The notes under the pieces were generated by a model. It did no database searches and was not told the DNA's origin. It saw nothing but the letters and a program-made list of their open reading frames with translations. 64,000 bases of DNA from CAYFXE01 sp964347035 (GTDB lineage Bacteria > Acidobacteriota > Aminicenantia > Aminicenantales > Aminicenantaceae). Positions 16,030 through 24,324 of the stretch are shown here, one piece after another. The stretch is from contig CAYFXE010000001.1 in NCBI GenBank assembly GCA_964347035.1, positions 1-64,000 on the forward strand. Reading direction: 5' to 3'. A program made the translations under genes and the position numbers. Within the stretch, counting starts at the first letter, position 1, and each line of letters starts with the position of its first letter.

Positions 16030-18181
16030 TTATGGCCTGATAACTGATAAAATCTCTTTTATCCCCGAAATCTTTTTCACTATGGACTGCAGATGGTCTA
16101 TATCCCGGATCGAAAGGGTGAGCCTGATACGGGCTTTCCTGTCGGCGAATGTGGTGACGTCTGCCTTGGTGATATTCCCTCCAGATTGAGCGATGACCGA
16201 GGTAAGCTTGGCCAAAACACCGGGCGAGTCTTCGCTTTTAATCAATAGATTTCCTCTGAAGGGCCCCTCCAGAGACTCATCCCATGTGACCTCGACCATC
16301 CTCTGGCTGTCCAGGATTTCTTTTGTGACCAGCGGGCAACGAAGGGAATGGATCGTTATGCCTTTTCCAGAAGTGATATAACCGATAATCGGTTCTCCCT
16401 TGATGGGAGCACAGCATTTAGCCAGATAGATGGTCACTCCTCCAGTCTCGCGCACCTGAATCTCTGGCTTCGGTTTTTTGGTGACTTTAGTCACGACTTT
16501 TTTGAGGAGGGTCTCTTTTTTCTCGGCGAATTTCTCTCGAGGGAAAATCTTCTCCATCAGCTTTCTGTTGAGGATGAGCTTCCCGAAACCGATGAGCGCA
16601 TAGAAATCTTCTATTTTTTTGACACGGAAGGTTGTCAGATGCGTCACCTTGTCGAGAAGATTGTCATCAGATAGATCTTCTGGAGAGAGGTCATATTTTC
16701 TCACCTCTTTTTCCCACAATTTCTTTCCGAGGGCGATGTTTTTTATTTTATCCTGGAGTTTAAGCCAGCGTTTGAGATGGTGCCTGGCTCGGGAGGTAAA
16801 AACGATGTTGAGCCAATCCCGCTTCGGTTTTTTTTGGGGACAGGTCAGGATTTCGACGATATCTCCTGTGCGNNNNNNNNNNCAGGGGAGCCTGTTTCCC
16901 GTTAATCTTAGCTTCGGCCGCATGAAGCCCGATTTCCGAATGAATGTTAAACGCGAAATCCAGAGCGGAAGATCCAAGTGGCAAGGCAATGACTTTGCCT
17001 CGCGGTGTGAAGACGTACACTTCTTCTGGGATGAGATCGGTTTTTAGGCTTTTCAGGAACTCGCGGGGGCTTTTCTGATCCTTGTAGAGATCGGCCATCT
17101 CTCTTAGCCAGAGAAGCCTTGTGTCCTCTTTCAGGATGGACCGGGAGTCTCGTTCCTTGTATTTCCAATGGGCCGCGATCCCGTTTTCGGCCAGAATATG
17201 CATATCATGGGTTCTGATTTGAATCTCGATGGTTTGTTTTTTCTCGGTGATAATCGTTGTGTGCAGAGCTTGGTAGAGATTAGGCTTGGGCATGGCGATA
17301 AAATCGCGAAAGCGATGAGGAAGATGAGGCCAATGCTGGTGGATAATACCCAGAACAGAATAGCAGTTCTTGACGGTATTCGTGATGAGTCTCAAAGCCA
17401 TAAAATCGTAGACCTGCTCGAAATCGACATGCTGTCGATTCATTTTGTTGTAGATGCTGTAGGGACGTTTGATTCGGTAATTAAGATCCGCAGGGATCCG
17501 ATTCTCGTTTAACAACGTCTTCAGGGTCTTTTTAATCTTCTTTAACTCTGTTTCCGATTTCTTTTTTTTCGGTTCGACCATGGCGGAGATTTTGAAATAT
17601 TGCTCTGGCTCGACGTATCTAAAAGATAGGTCTTCCAGCTCGGCTTTTATTCGGCCCATACCCAGCCTGTTGGCAATCGGAGCATAGATTTCGAGCGTCT
17701 CCACAGCGATTTGCTTTTGTTTTTCTTCAGGAAGAAACTTGAGGGTTTTCAGGTTGTGGATTCGGTCGGCTAGCTTGATGAAGATCACCCTTAAGTCGTC
17801 GGTCATGGCCAGGATCACCTTCCGAATGCTTTCGGCTTGCCGTGTCTCTGGGGAGGACTCTTGAACGCGGCTGATTTTGGTGACTCCCTCGACCAGGTGA
17901 GCGACATCCTTGCCGAATCCCTGTTGTAGGTCAAGGGCCGTGACATCCGTGTCTTCGAGCACATCATGGAGAAGAGAGGCAACCAGAGTTGTGGCATCCA
18001 ATTTCATGTCAGCCAGCATGTTTGCCACCTCTAGAGGATGGCTGAGGTAGGGTTCCCCGGAGCGGCGGATTTGTCCTTTATGGACTTGGGCGGAAAAGAC
18101 ATACGCCTTCTTGAGGAGGTTAATCGCCTTCTCACTGTAGGACGAGGAGACTTTCTCTAAGATATCATCAAAACGAATCAT
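16030..18181 (-). CDS. relA/spoT: Bifunctional (p)ppGpp synthetase/hydrolase, interrupted by a gap
   Basis: A Rel/SpoT-family enzyme that makes and breaks the stringent-response alarmone. The HD hydrolase domain carries SHPLEVANMLADMKLD and SLLHDVLEDTDV (His-Asp at about 72-73). The synthetase domain carries YRIKRPYSIYNKMNRQ, then FEQVYDFMALRLIT and RFRDFIAMPKPNLYQALHTT. The TGS domain (EEVYVFTPRGKVIALPLGSS) is cut by ten N at 16873-16882. After the gap come the RTGDIVEIL end of TGS, the helical and zinc-finger region (CCAPIKGEPIIGYIT) and a C-terminal ACT domain. The two halves are in different frames only because the gap is padded to ten bases; nine or twelve would restore one frame. I treat it as one intact gene. 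Confidence 0.9.
16873..16882. other. Assembly gap (10 N) inside rel/spoT
   Basis: The gap falls between INGKQAPL and RTGDIVEIL in the TGS domain. Relatives have about four residues there. The ten-N padding produces an artificial frameshift. Confidence 0.9.
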
Positions 18182-18211
18182 CTTTGTGAACCCAAAACAA
18201 CTCTGGTGCTA

Positions 18212-18799
18212 TCAGTCCTTGGATGTGGATTTTTCGCTTTTGAGGATCCAGTTGACAGCCGTCAGTAGGTTTTTAGCCGCATGAGCTGGCCTTATTCCCT
18301 CTTCTCTGAGCTTGATGAGAGACTTGCGGCCAAATCCAGTGAGGAGGAGGATAGGTTGGGCTTTGATGTTCAGCCCAAACTGCACATCCTCGACCTTGTC
18401 TCCCACCATATAAGACTTGGTTAAGTCGATGTTGAGGTCCTTGGCAGCTTGAAAAGCCATGCCAGGGAACGGTTTACGACAGGAGCAGCCTTTTTTGTAC
18501 TCGGGGATGGAAGAGAGGAGATAATGAGGGCAGTAGTAAATACCGTCAAAATGAGCATTGTGCTCTGCGAAGGCAGCTTCCATTTTCTGGTGAATATCAT
18601 GAAGGTTGTCCTCGGCGATAAGGCCCCGACCTACGCCGGATTGATTTGTAATGATCACTGCTAATAATCCAGAGTCGTTGATTTTTCGAACGGCTTCAAA
18701 ACTATAAGGAAAGATTTCTATCTGCCGGAACGAGTTGGGATAGCCGACATCGCGGTTTATGGTTCCATCCCGATCAAGAAAGACAGCCTTTTTTTTCAT
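18212..18799 (-). CDS. gmhB: D-glycero-beta-D-manno-heptose 1,7-bisphosphate 7-phosphatase
   Basis: A 195-residue HAD phosphatase. The start MKKKAVFLDRDGTINRD gives the DxDGT motif (Asp at about 9 and 11). It also has VIITNQSGVGRG and the zinc-binding loop CPHYLLSSIPEYKKGCSCRKP, which marks the GmhB/HisB-N subfamily, and YMVGDKVEDVQFG as the last HAD motif. It removes the C7 phosphate in ADP-heptose synthesis. A longer frame exists, but it overlaps waaF and lacks homology; the chosen ATG overlaps the waaF stop by one base. Adjacent waaF supports an LPS inner-core role. Confidence 0.92.
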   Translation of the reverse strand: MKKKAVFLDRDGTINRDVGYPNSFRQIEIFPYSFEAVRKINDSGLLAVIITNQSGVGRGLIAEDNLHDIHQKMEAAFAEHNAHFDGIYYCPHYLLSSIPEYKKGCSCRKPFPGMAFQAAKDLNIDLTKSYMVGDKVEDVQFGLNIKAQPILLLTGFGRKSLIKLREEGIRPAHAAKNLLTAVNWILKSEKSTSKD

Positions 18800-19794
18800 C
18801 ACAGATACTTTTTTCCAGCCTCGTAGACCTCCTCTGGTTCGATATTCATCATGCACCTGTGGTCAAAAGGACAGACTCGATAACTACAAGGCCAGCAAGG
18901 GACAGACTTCTTTATGACGGTGGAAGGCTGTTGAAAGGGGCGTGTCATACTGGGATCAGAAGGACCGAAAAGGGCAACGACTGGGACCTTGAGAGCATTG
19001 GCCATATGCATAGGCCCGGAATCATTCGAGACGAAGAGGGAAGCGTGGCTGATCAGCCCGGCTAAGAGGCGAAGGCTTGTTTTTCCGGCCAGGTTGATCG
19101 GCTCTGTGCCTACAGCCGAACAAAGAGCTTCTGCTGTTTCCACTTCATCAAGGGATCCGATGATGAGGATCGAGGCCTGATCTCTCTCATAGAACAGATC
19201 TGCCAGCCGCGCATATTTTTGGACCGGCCATCTTTTCGAAGAGCCGTAGGCGGCTCCGGGATGGAGAAGAATTATCGGCTTTTTCATATCCACGTTTAAC
19301 ATTCTCAAGTACTCATTGGCCTTCCTTTTCTCGTCTTGTTTAAGGGGGAATTTGATCTCCCTCACCATAGCCTGAAGACCTAATTGGCTCAGAAGATCAA
19401 GGTAATATTGACCTTGGTGAAGAGCGTTTTTTGGTAAAGCAACTCCTCTCGTTAGCAAAAATCCACGGCCATCCTTCTTGTATCCCCACCGTTGGGGAAT
19501 TTTGGCATGGTAGAAGAGAAGGGCCGAAGAAAATGAGTTCGGAAGGAGAACTCCCAGGTCGAAGCCAGACGTCTTCAGCGCCCGGACAGAATGACGAAGG
19601 CTTTTGAGATTGCCTTTAGAGGAGAGTGCTATCGTCCCTTCTACGAAATCGCAGGCAAAAAAGAGATCTTTGACCCAGTCCTTGGCTGCTACCCAAACCT
19701 GGTCTTCCGGGAAATTCAGGCTCAAGCTTTCCAGAGTAGGAAGAGCAAGGATAGAATCTCCGATCCAGTTAGGGACATGGACAATGATCTTCAT
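18799..19794 (-). CDS. waaF: Lipopolysaccharide heptosyltransferase II
   Basis: A 331-residue GT9-family glycosyltransferase that adds the second heptose to the LPS inner core at the inner membrane. The start MKIIVHVPNWIGDSILALPTLESL is the standard WaaF N-terminus. LGVLLPNSFSSALLFYHA, ILLHPGAAYGSSKRWP and the nucleotide-sugar binding stretch FVSNDSGPMHMANALKVPVVALFGPSDP are diagnostic. I begin at the Met of MKII; an upstream 12-codon extension has no family support. It is followed directly by gmhB. Together they imply a heptose-containing LPS and a diderm envelope. Confidence 0.94.
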   Translation of the reverse strand: MKIIVHVPNWIGDSILALPTLESLSLNFPEDQVWVAAKDWVKDLFFACDFVEGTIALSSKGNLKSLRHSVRALKTSGFDLGVLLPNSFSSALLFYHAKIPQRWGYKKDGRGFLLTRGVALPKNALHQGQYYLDLLSQLGLQAMVREIKFPLKQDEKRKANEYLRMLNVDMKKPIILLHPGAAYGSSKRWPVQKYARLADLFYERDQASILIIGSLDEVETAEALCSAVGTEPINLAGKTSLRLLAGLISHASLFVSNDSGPMHMANALKVPVVALFGPSDPSMTRPFQQPSTVIKKSVPCWPCSYRVCPFDHRCMMNIEPEEVYEAGKKYL

Positions 19795-19841
19795 CAGCCC
19801 AATTGTATTCCCTTGATAGGAGCTTGTCAAAAGGAGAAGGC

Positions 19842-20120
19842 CTACTCTTTGGGAGCAGTTTTGTCCTTCTTTTCCTTCTTAGTATCAGCGTTTGCGGTTT
19901 TTTGTTGTTTTTCGGCTGGTTTTTCGTCCTCAGAGGATTTTTTCTGGGCGTAATCGGTTACGTACCAGCCTTCTCCCTTAAATTGCAAGGCAGGAGCAGA
20001 GATGATCTTCTTAAGAAGGCCCCCACATTTGAGGCATTTTTTAAACGGGGATTCACCGACTTTCTGGATCACTTCGAAAGCAACTCCACAATTCTGACAC
20101 TTGTATTCATACAAAGGCAT
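19842..20120 (-). CDS. FmdB-family zinc-ribbon protein
   Basis: A 92-residue protein starting MPLYEYKCQNCGVAFEVIQ, the FmdB-type zinc ribbon with CxxC pairs at about 8-11 and 29-32 (KKCLKCGG). The tail after residue ~55 is a low-complexity Lys/Glu/Ala stretch (KKSSEDEKPAEKQQKTANAD...). FmdB proteins are putative regulatory or zinc-binding factors without a settled role. It lies upstream of waaF on the same strand with a 47-base gap. Confidence 0.88.
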   Translation of the reverse strand: MPLYEYKCQNCGVAFEVIQKVGESPFKKCLKCGGLLKKIISAPALQFKGEGWYVTDYAQKKSSEDEKPAEKQQKTANADTKKEKKDKTAPKE

Positions 20121-20183
20121 TTTTATCTCCGGTAAAAAGGAAAGAATTATTATAGCAAAGAATATTCACAAATCAAGTCGCTC

Positions 20184-20264
20184 GGGGTCAGGCTTCGTTA
20201 TCTTGATACGACTTGGACGAATTGCTTACTCCTTAATCCATGCCTCACGATGAAGCCTGACCCC
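20184..20264. repeat. Inverted-repeat element, GGGGTCAGGCTTC ends (copy 2)
   Basis: GGGGTCAGGCTTC on the left and its perfect complement GAAGCCTGACCCC on the right enclose about 55 bases. The ends resemble those of the 8847-8934 element, but the interiors do not match. It lies between the MEMO1-AMMECR1 gene and the FmdB gene. Non-coding. Ends of this kind are typical of miniature elements mobilised in trans. Confidence 0.65.
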
Positions 20265-20385
20265 TGCTCTGTCCTTACAGGGGCTTCCTTACCTCCCTCC
20301 CTCACCCTTTTCAAAGCAGCATAGATGTTTATTTTAATAGCGGACTTGGATATGCTTCTGGAGGATAGGCAGGGTGGCTTCTTTT

Positions 20386-21825
20386 CTATTGGTGGAAGAC
20401 GATGGCTTCAAAAACAAAGAGTTCAACCCCGTGTCTCCAGGCATTTTCAGGCAGGCCAGCCTTTATACAAGCCTGTTGGAGGAACGTTTCTCTGGACCAG
20501 TTGTTATCTACAGGAACCTGGGGAAGAAGAAGTCCGCTTCGGTCCCCCTTTGAAACCAGAAGGCCGTGTTTACCGACCCTTACGCTAGCAGGGTTGTCGA
20601 TTTTTTTAAGAGGTGAAAGAACGGAGATCTCGACTTCGACCTGTTTAAGCTCTTGTGAAGTGAGAGGAAGAAATCTCTGGTCACGACAAGCGGCATAGAT
20701 GGCGGCTTGAATGACCGTTTGGTATAGGGGTAAAGTCGGCCTAATGAATCCGATGCATCCTCTGAGATATCCCTTTTTCTTAAGGGTGACAAAGGCCCCT
20801 TTTTTTGTCAGTAGGCCAGCGTTTTCAGGCTGGTAATTCAAGACTCTCTTCTCCAAGACATAAGCTTCGATAGCCGAACGAGCGATATCCAGGAGCTCTT
20901 TTTTTTCTGCGGAGTTCAGGGAAAACTTTTCTGCAGGGGCTTCTTTGTATATAGCCGCAGAGAGGTATCCGACCACACGATTTTCAGGGCTTTTGTCCTC
21001 GGATTCAGAGGAGTCCGCATAGTCTAGGATCTCCACCTTGAGGTTTCCTTGTTTTTTCCCGTAGAGGAGGGCGGCCACAACCGGTCCTCCGCCGCACATG
21101 ATGTTCTCCCCACGTTCACACTTTCTGATGAGAACGCTGGTCTTTAAAGATTGAATAAGAGAGATCGTTTGGGCATCGGTCTCGTTGGCCTTTTTTTTGG
21201 GGAAGTAATGGGAGAGGTCCGTTGAGGAGACGATGAGGACATTTCTGCCAGGAATGACTTTGGAGAGAGCATTGGCCAGGCTCATCGCGGTGTCTTTGAT
21301 GGGAAAGCCCATGATGATGGGAACGATTTTCGCTTGGGGAAGGGTCTTTTGGATAAACGGAATTTGAACTTCGATGGAGTGCTCTTTTCTATGGGCTTCA
21401 GGGATGTATTCGTATCCAGAGGCCTTGCATAACTCAGACGCTAAATCTTGGTCCACGGAGACTAGGCCCAGGGGAGTCTTGTACCCTCCCTTGTGATAAA
21501 TAGAACAGCCGCGAAGAGGATAATGGTGGGAAGGGCCCATGATGACCACGGTTTCATAGTCTTGGCCCTGGACGAGACGGTAAGCAGATGCCGCCACCTT
21601 TCCCGAGTAGTCGTAACCTGCGTGAGGGGCGACGATGGCCAAGATTTTACCAGAAAACTCTGGGCTTTCCTTGGCTCGCTCGAGCAGAACGTCGATGTGC
21701 TGGGAGAGAGCCTGAGGGTTCTTCTCATAAAATAGGCCTGCCCAGACTGCCTCCCTTATTCCTTGGGAGGAAAGAGCGCAGGATAGGATAAAAAACAGGG
21801 AAAAAAAGGAGAGCGTTTTTTTCAT
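20386..21825 (-). CDS. Exported MEMO1-AMMECR1 fusion (AmmeMemoRadiSam components B and A)
   Basis: A 479-residue fusion. The N-terminus MKKTLSFFSLFFILSCALSSQG is a signal peptide with a possible lipobox (LSC, Cys 16). Residues ~22-295 are a MEMO1 domain: REAVWAGLFYEKNPQAL, IVAPHAGYDYSGKVAA, VIMGPSHHYPLRG and VSSTDLSHYFPKK, giving the conserved His ligands. Residues ~305-479 are an AMMECR1 domain with GAFVTLKKKGYLRGCIG, ACRDQRFLPLT and VEISVLSPL. In many prokaryotes MEMO1, AMMECR1 and a radical-SAM protein form the AmmeMemoRadiSam group; no radical-SAM gene is in this window. The A/B fusion is known, but export is notable. Function unproven. Confidence 0.88.
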   Translation of the reverse strand: MKKTLSFFSLFFILSCALSSQGIREAVWAGLFYEKNPQALSQHIDVLLERAKESPEFSGKILAIVAPHAGYDYSGKVAASAYRLVQGQDYETVVIMGPSHHYPLRGCSIYHKGGYKTPLGLVSVDQDLASELCKASGYEYIPEAHRKEHSIEVQIPFIQKTLPQAKIVPIIMGFPIKDTAMSLANALSKVIPGRNVLIVSSTDLSHYFPKKKANETDAQTISLIQSLKTSVLIRKCERGENIMCGGGPVVAALLYGKKQGNLKVEILDYADSSESEDKSPENRVVGYLSAAIYKEAPAEKFSLNSAEKKELLDIARSAIEAYVLEKRVLNYQPENAGLLTKKGAFVTLKKKGYLRGCIGFIRPTLPLYQTVIQAAIYAACRDQRFLPLTSQELKQVEVEISVLSPLKKIDNPASVRVGKHGLLVSKGDRSGLLLPQVPVDNNWSRETFLQQACIKAGLPENAWRHGVELFVFEAIVFHQ

Positions 21826-21945
21826 TGTAGCCTTCTCTTTTTTTGGATGGGGACAAGAAAAATATAGCGGGAAAACAGCGAAAAATCAAATCAGATGAAG
21901 CCTGCTTATTGACTTTTGTCTGGAATTGATTGAAAATGAAATGCC

Positions 21946-22080
21946 ATGAAAGATTTCTTCAAATCCCTCTTCGCTATACTCCTGACATCCTCAGCTTTTT
22001 TGATCGGCCTGTATATCGGTCAAGAGAAGATAAAATCAAAATTTCCCGATTTCCAAGAAGACGTAGAAGAGAAGGACTGA
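21946..22080 (+). CDS. Small single-pass membrane protein
   Basis: A 44-residue ORF: a short N-terminus (MKDFFKS), a clear membrane helix (LFAILLTSSAFLIGLYIG, about 8-25), then a charged tail (QEKIKSKFPDFQEDVEEKD). The hydrophobic/charged layout is that of a real small membrane protein and not random sequence. There is no strong ribosome site before the ATG. It lies between the divergent MEMO1 gene and the next small membrane protein. I do not know a family for it. Confidence 0.5.
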   Translation: MKDFFKSLFAILLTSSAFLIGLYIGQEKIKSKFPDFQEDVEEKD

Positions 22081-22211
22081 GAAGTTTCTTACAACCCCGA
22101 AAATCTGACAAAACCTCCTTTGATAACCCAAGGGGAGCTAGGCCATCCCCAAATACACATTCTTTAACTTTCATCATGGAAATAAGGATGCTTACGCCCA
22201 GGTGAAAAATT

Positions 22212-22229
22212 TGACTCTAAAAAGAGTCA
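22212..22229. promoter_or_regulatory. Short perfect hairpin
   Basis: TGACTCT-AAAA-AGAGTCA: seven-base perfect arms with a four-base loop between two small membrane-protein genes. There is no T-run after it, so it is more likely a protein-binding site or an mRNA stem than an intrinsic terminator. Confidence 0.3.
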
Positions 22230-22310
22230 GACATATAATGAACTCCTAATAAAGATCTGTTTTTCTCCTGGGTAGAGAAGAAACACAGGACTATTTCGCA
22301 GAGTAATGAC

Positions 22311-22643
22311 ATGAATATAGGGATTTATGGGATATTAATTCTTTTTGGTGCGTTCGTCCTCCTTCTCATTCTTAATCCTAATCTGACTTGTTTCGGAAGA
22401 ACGATTAGGTCTCCTTTTTACCCCATCCTTCGAAAGAGAAAGCGAAGGCGGATTAAGACCGACGATTATGGATTTCATCTCGGAGGGGGTTCCTCAAAGG
22501 GGAAGCCCGAAGCCAAAGGGACGCGGGTCAGGACCGATCGGCAGAAGAGGCCTCCAGTCAAGACTGAAGACTATGGGTTCAAGCTCGTCGAGGATAAGGT
22601 TAGGGCTGAGGAAGGGAAAGAGGCAGAAGGCGGAAAAGAGTGA
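22311..22643 (+). CDS. Small membrane protein with duplicated DYGF motif
   Basis: A 110-residue protein. An N-terminal membrane helix (about 4-22) is followed by a very basic patch (RKRKRRR, ~41-47). The same motif then appears twice: KTDDYGFHL (49-57) and KTEDYGFKL (84-92). The chain ends in a Glu/Lys-rich tail. The duplicated motif and the lysine context suggest a binding epitope on the cytoplasmic side. It is 31 bases upstream of the lolB-like gene and probably co-transcribed with it. No family recognised. Confidence 0.6.
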   Translation: MNIGIYGILILFGAFVLLLILNPNLTCFGRTIRSPFYPILRKRKRRRIKTDDYGFHLGGGSSKGKPEAKGTRVRTDRQKRPPVKTEDYGFKLVEDKVRAEEGKEAEGGKE

Positions 22644-22674
22644 TTTTACTCCTGGATTGAAGAGGAGATCAGGG

Positions 22675-23349
22675 GTGCCAAAGCGTTACGTTTGGGGTTT
22701 AGTGGCTCTCCTTTTTCTTCTCAGCTGCACTATCCCTCAAGTGAGAATTTCTCCTCCTCCCGCTCAGATTGAGAGGATCGAGGGTTATGCGTCTTTGAAG
22801 ATAGAAAGCGGACAGGAAACTGCCCGGTCGAAATTTTCCTTCCTGTTTCAACTCCCTGACCGAGGACGGATCGATGTGTCCAGCTTTCTAGGTAAGACGG
22901 CTTACCAAATTATTATCAACGATCGAACGGCCTTCCTGCTTATCCCCTCAAAGAGAGTTTACTGGCAAGGGGAGGAAGAAGAAATCGTGGAGAAGATCCT
23001 CGGATTTAGGCTGAATTTTGATGAGTTGGTCAGCATGATGACCGGACAGTGGGAAGAGGGCGAGGATAAACCTTGGCAGCGAGATTGGATTCTTGAGCAG
23101 GACGAACTCGGGAGGATTCGGGCAGGACAAAGAAGAGAATTGGGGTTTGAGGTCCAAGAATTTTTTCAGTACACTTCTGTTGTTCGTCTGCTTACCTTCG
23201 AGCATCCGCCCAACAAAGGGCGCCTAAAAATCCTCGCCATAAATTTCAATCAGCCTCTCAAGGAAGGCGTGTTTTCCCAGGAGTTTTTGAAGAGATATGA
23301 GCAGAAGACCTGGGCCGAGATCGAGGAAATGCTGAATGAGAAAAATTAA
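22675..23349 (+). CDS. lolB: LolB-like outer-membrane lipoprotein
   Basis: A 224-residue lipoprotein. I start it at the GTG at 22675 because an AGGAG lies seven bases upstream and it yields a clean signal, VPKRYVWGLVALLFLLSC with the lipobox Cys at 18; the frame also extends back but overlaps the previous gene. The mature domain (IERIEGYASLKIES..., FSFLFQLPDRGRIDVSSFLG, GFRLNFDELVSMMTG) has the LolB/LolA half-barrel pattern. LolB inserts lipoproteins into the outer membrane. The order lolB-ispE-prs is the same as in gammaproteobacteria and is the strongest support. A DUF4292-type relative is the alternative. It overlaps ispE by 14 bases. Confidence 0.72.
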   Translation: MPKRYVWGLVALLFLLSCTIPQVRISPPPAQIERIEGYASLKIESGQETARSKFSFLFQLPDRGRIDVSSFLGKTAYQIIINDRTAFLLIPSKRVYWQGEEEEIVEKILGFRLNFDELVSMMTGQWEEGEDKPWQRDWILEQDELGRIRAGQRRELGFEVQEFFQYTSVVRLLTFEHPPNKGRLKILAINFNQPLKEGVFSQEFLKRYEQKTWAEIEEMLNEKN

Positions 23350-24205
23350 ATCCTTCGCCAAAATTAACCTCGGATTAGAGATAACAGGAAAGAGGGAAGA
23401 TGGCTACCACAACCTCCGGACCCTCTTCCAAACGGTTGATTTTTATGACATCCTCGAGTTCAAGGAGATTCGATCAAATGATATTATCCTGGGGGGCACA
23501 GATTCATCTGTCCCCTGGGATGAGAGCAACCTCATCTTCAAGGCCGCCTCTCTCCTGAAAGAAAGGGATTTATCCTCGCGCGGAATAGAGATATGGGTGG
23601 AGAAGAACATTCCTCCAGGAAAAGGATTAGGAGGAGGGAGCTCCAATGCGGCGATGACTCTGTACGCGTTAAACAGGATATGGGCGCTCGATCTTGAGAA
23701 GGACGAATTGATGAATTTGGCTGGGAAGCTTGGGGCAGATGTTCCGTATTTTTTAGAGGGGGGCTTCTGCTTAGGGATGGGGAGAGGGGATAAACTAACG
23801 CCCCTGGAAGACCTGGATCCTTTCTACTGCCTCCTGGTATTGCCACCATTGTCCCTCTCCACAGCCACGATCTACGAACGATTCGCCCTGTCCTTGACTT
23901 CAGGTGTGAAAGACAGTAAAATTATCAGGTTTTTAGAGCGGCGAGAGTTTGAGTTACTCGAGAACGATTTAGAAGAGACTGTTTTCCATCAATACCCTCG
24001 ATTAAAAGACATAAAGAGCCTCTTCCGGAATCAGTGCTCAGAGCTGTCACTCGTCAGCGGGTCTGGCTCAGCCGTTTTTGGCCTTTTTGACGACAGCCAG
24101 AAGGCAGAAAATGCCTTGAAAAGGTTGAAGAAAGACTATAAAGTGCTCCTCGTGGAGACATTGTCTCGAGAGCGATATTGGGAAAGTCTTAGCTTTGGGG
24201 TGTAG
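23336..24205 (+). CDS. ispE: 4-diphosphocytidyl-2-C-methyl-D-erythritol kinase
   Basis: A 289-residue GHMP kinase, fourth enzyme of the MEP isoprenoid pathway. Motifs: SFAKINLGLEITGKREDGYHNLRTLF at the start, the ATP loop PPGKGLGGGSSNAA, and the C-terminal SGSGSAVFG. Two other MEP genes, ispD and ispF, are 11 kb away on the same strand. The stop codon (TAG, 24203-24205) lies inside the 5' acceptor stem of the following tRNA-Gln gene, an overlap of ten bases. Confidence 0.96.
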   Translation: MRKIKSFAKINLGLEITGKREDGYHNLRTLFQTVDFYDILEFKEIRSNDIILGGTDSSVPWDESNLIFKAASLLKERDLSSRGIEIWVEKNIPPGKGLGGGSSNAAMTLYALNRIWALDLEKDELMNLAGKLGADVPYFLEGGFCLGMGRGDKLTPLEDLDPFYCLLVLPPLSLSTATIYERFALSLTSGVKDSKIIRFLERREFELLENDLEETVFHQYPRLKDIKSLFRNQCSELSLVSGSGSAVFGLFDDSQKAENALKRLKKDYKVLLVETLSRERYWESLSFGV

Positions 24206-24267
24206 CCAAGCGGTAAGGCAGCGGACTTTGGATCCGCCATTCGGAGGTTCGAATCCTCCCACCCCAG
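24196..24267 (+). tRNA. tRNA-Gln (anticodon TTG)
   Basis: A full cloverleaf can be drawn. The acceptor is TGGGGTG with CACCCCA. The D-arm is GCC-AAGCGGTAA-GGC. The anticodon stem is GCGGA/TCCGC with loop CTTTGGA, giving anticodon TTG. The T-arm is GGAGG-TTCGAAT-CCTCC. The discriminator base is G and no CCA is encoded. The first ten bases overlap the end of ispE. A glutaminyl-tRNA synthetase gene is also present (38.6 kb). Confidence 0.95.
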
Positions 24268-24324
24268 TCAAATGCCCAAGATAAATGTGTTCCTTCAGCT
24301 GTACAAAAGCTAGAGGAGATAGGA

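Noticed and set aside
16030..16989. Separate C-terminal Rel-like gene
   Set aside because: It is the second half of the rel/spoT gene; the split is caused by ten-N padding of the gap and not by a real stop.
22212..22229. Intrinsic terminator
   Set aside because: The stem is AT-rich in part and no T-run follows, so it does not meet terminator criteria.
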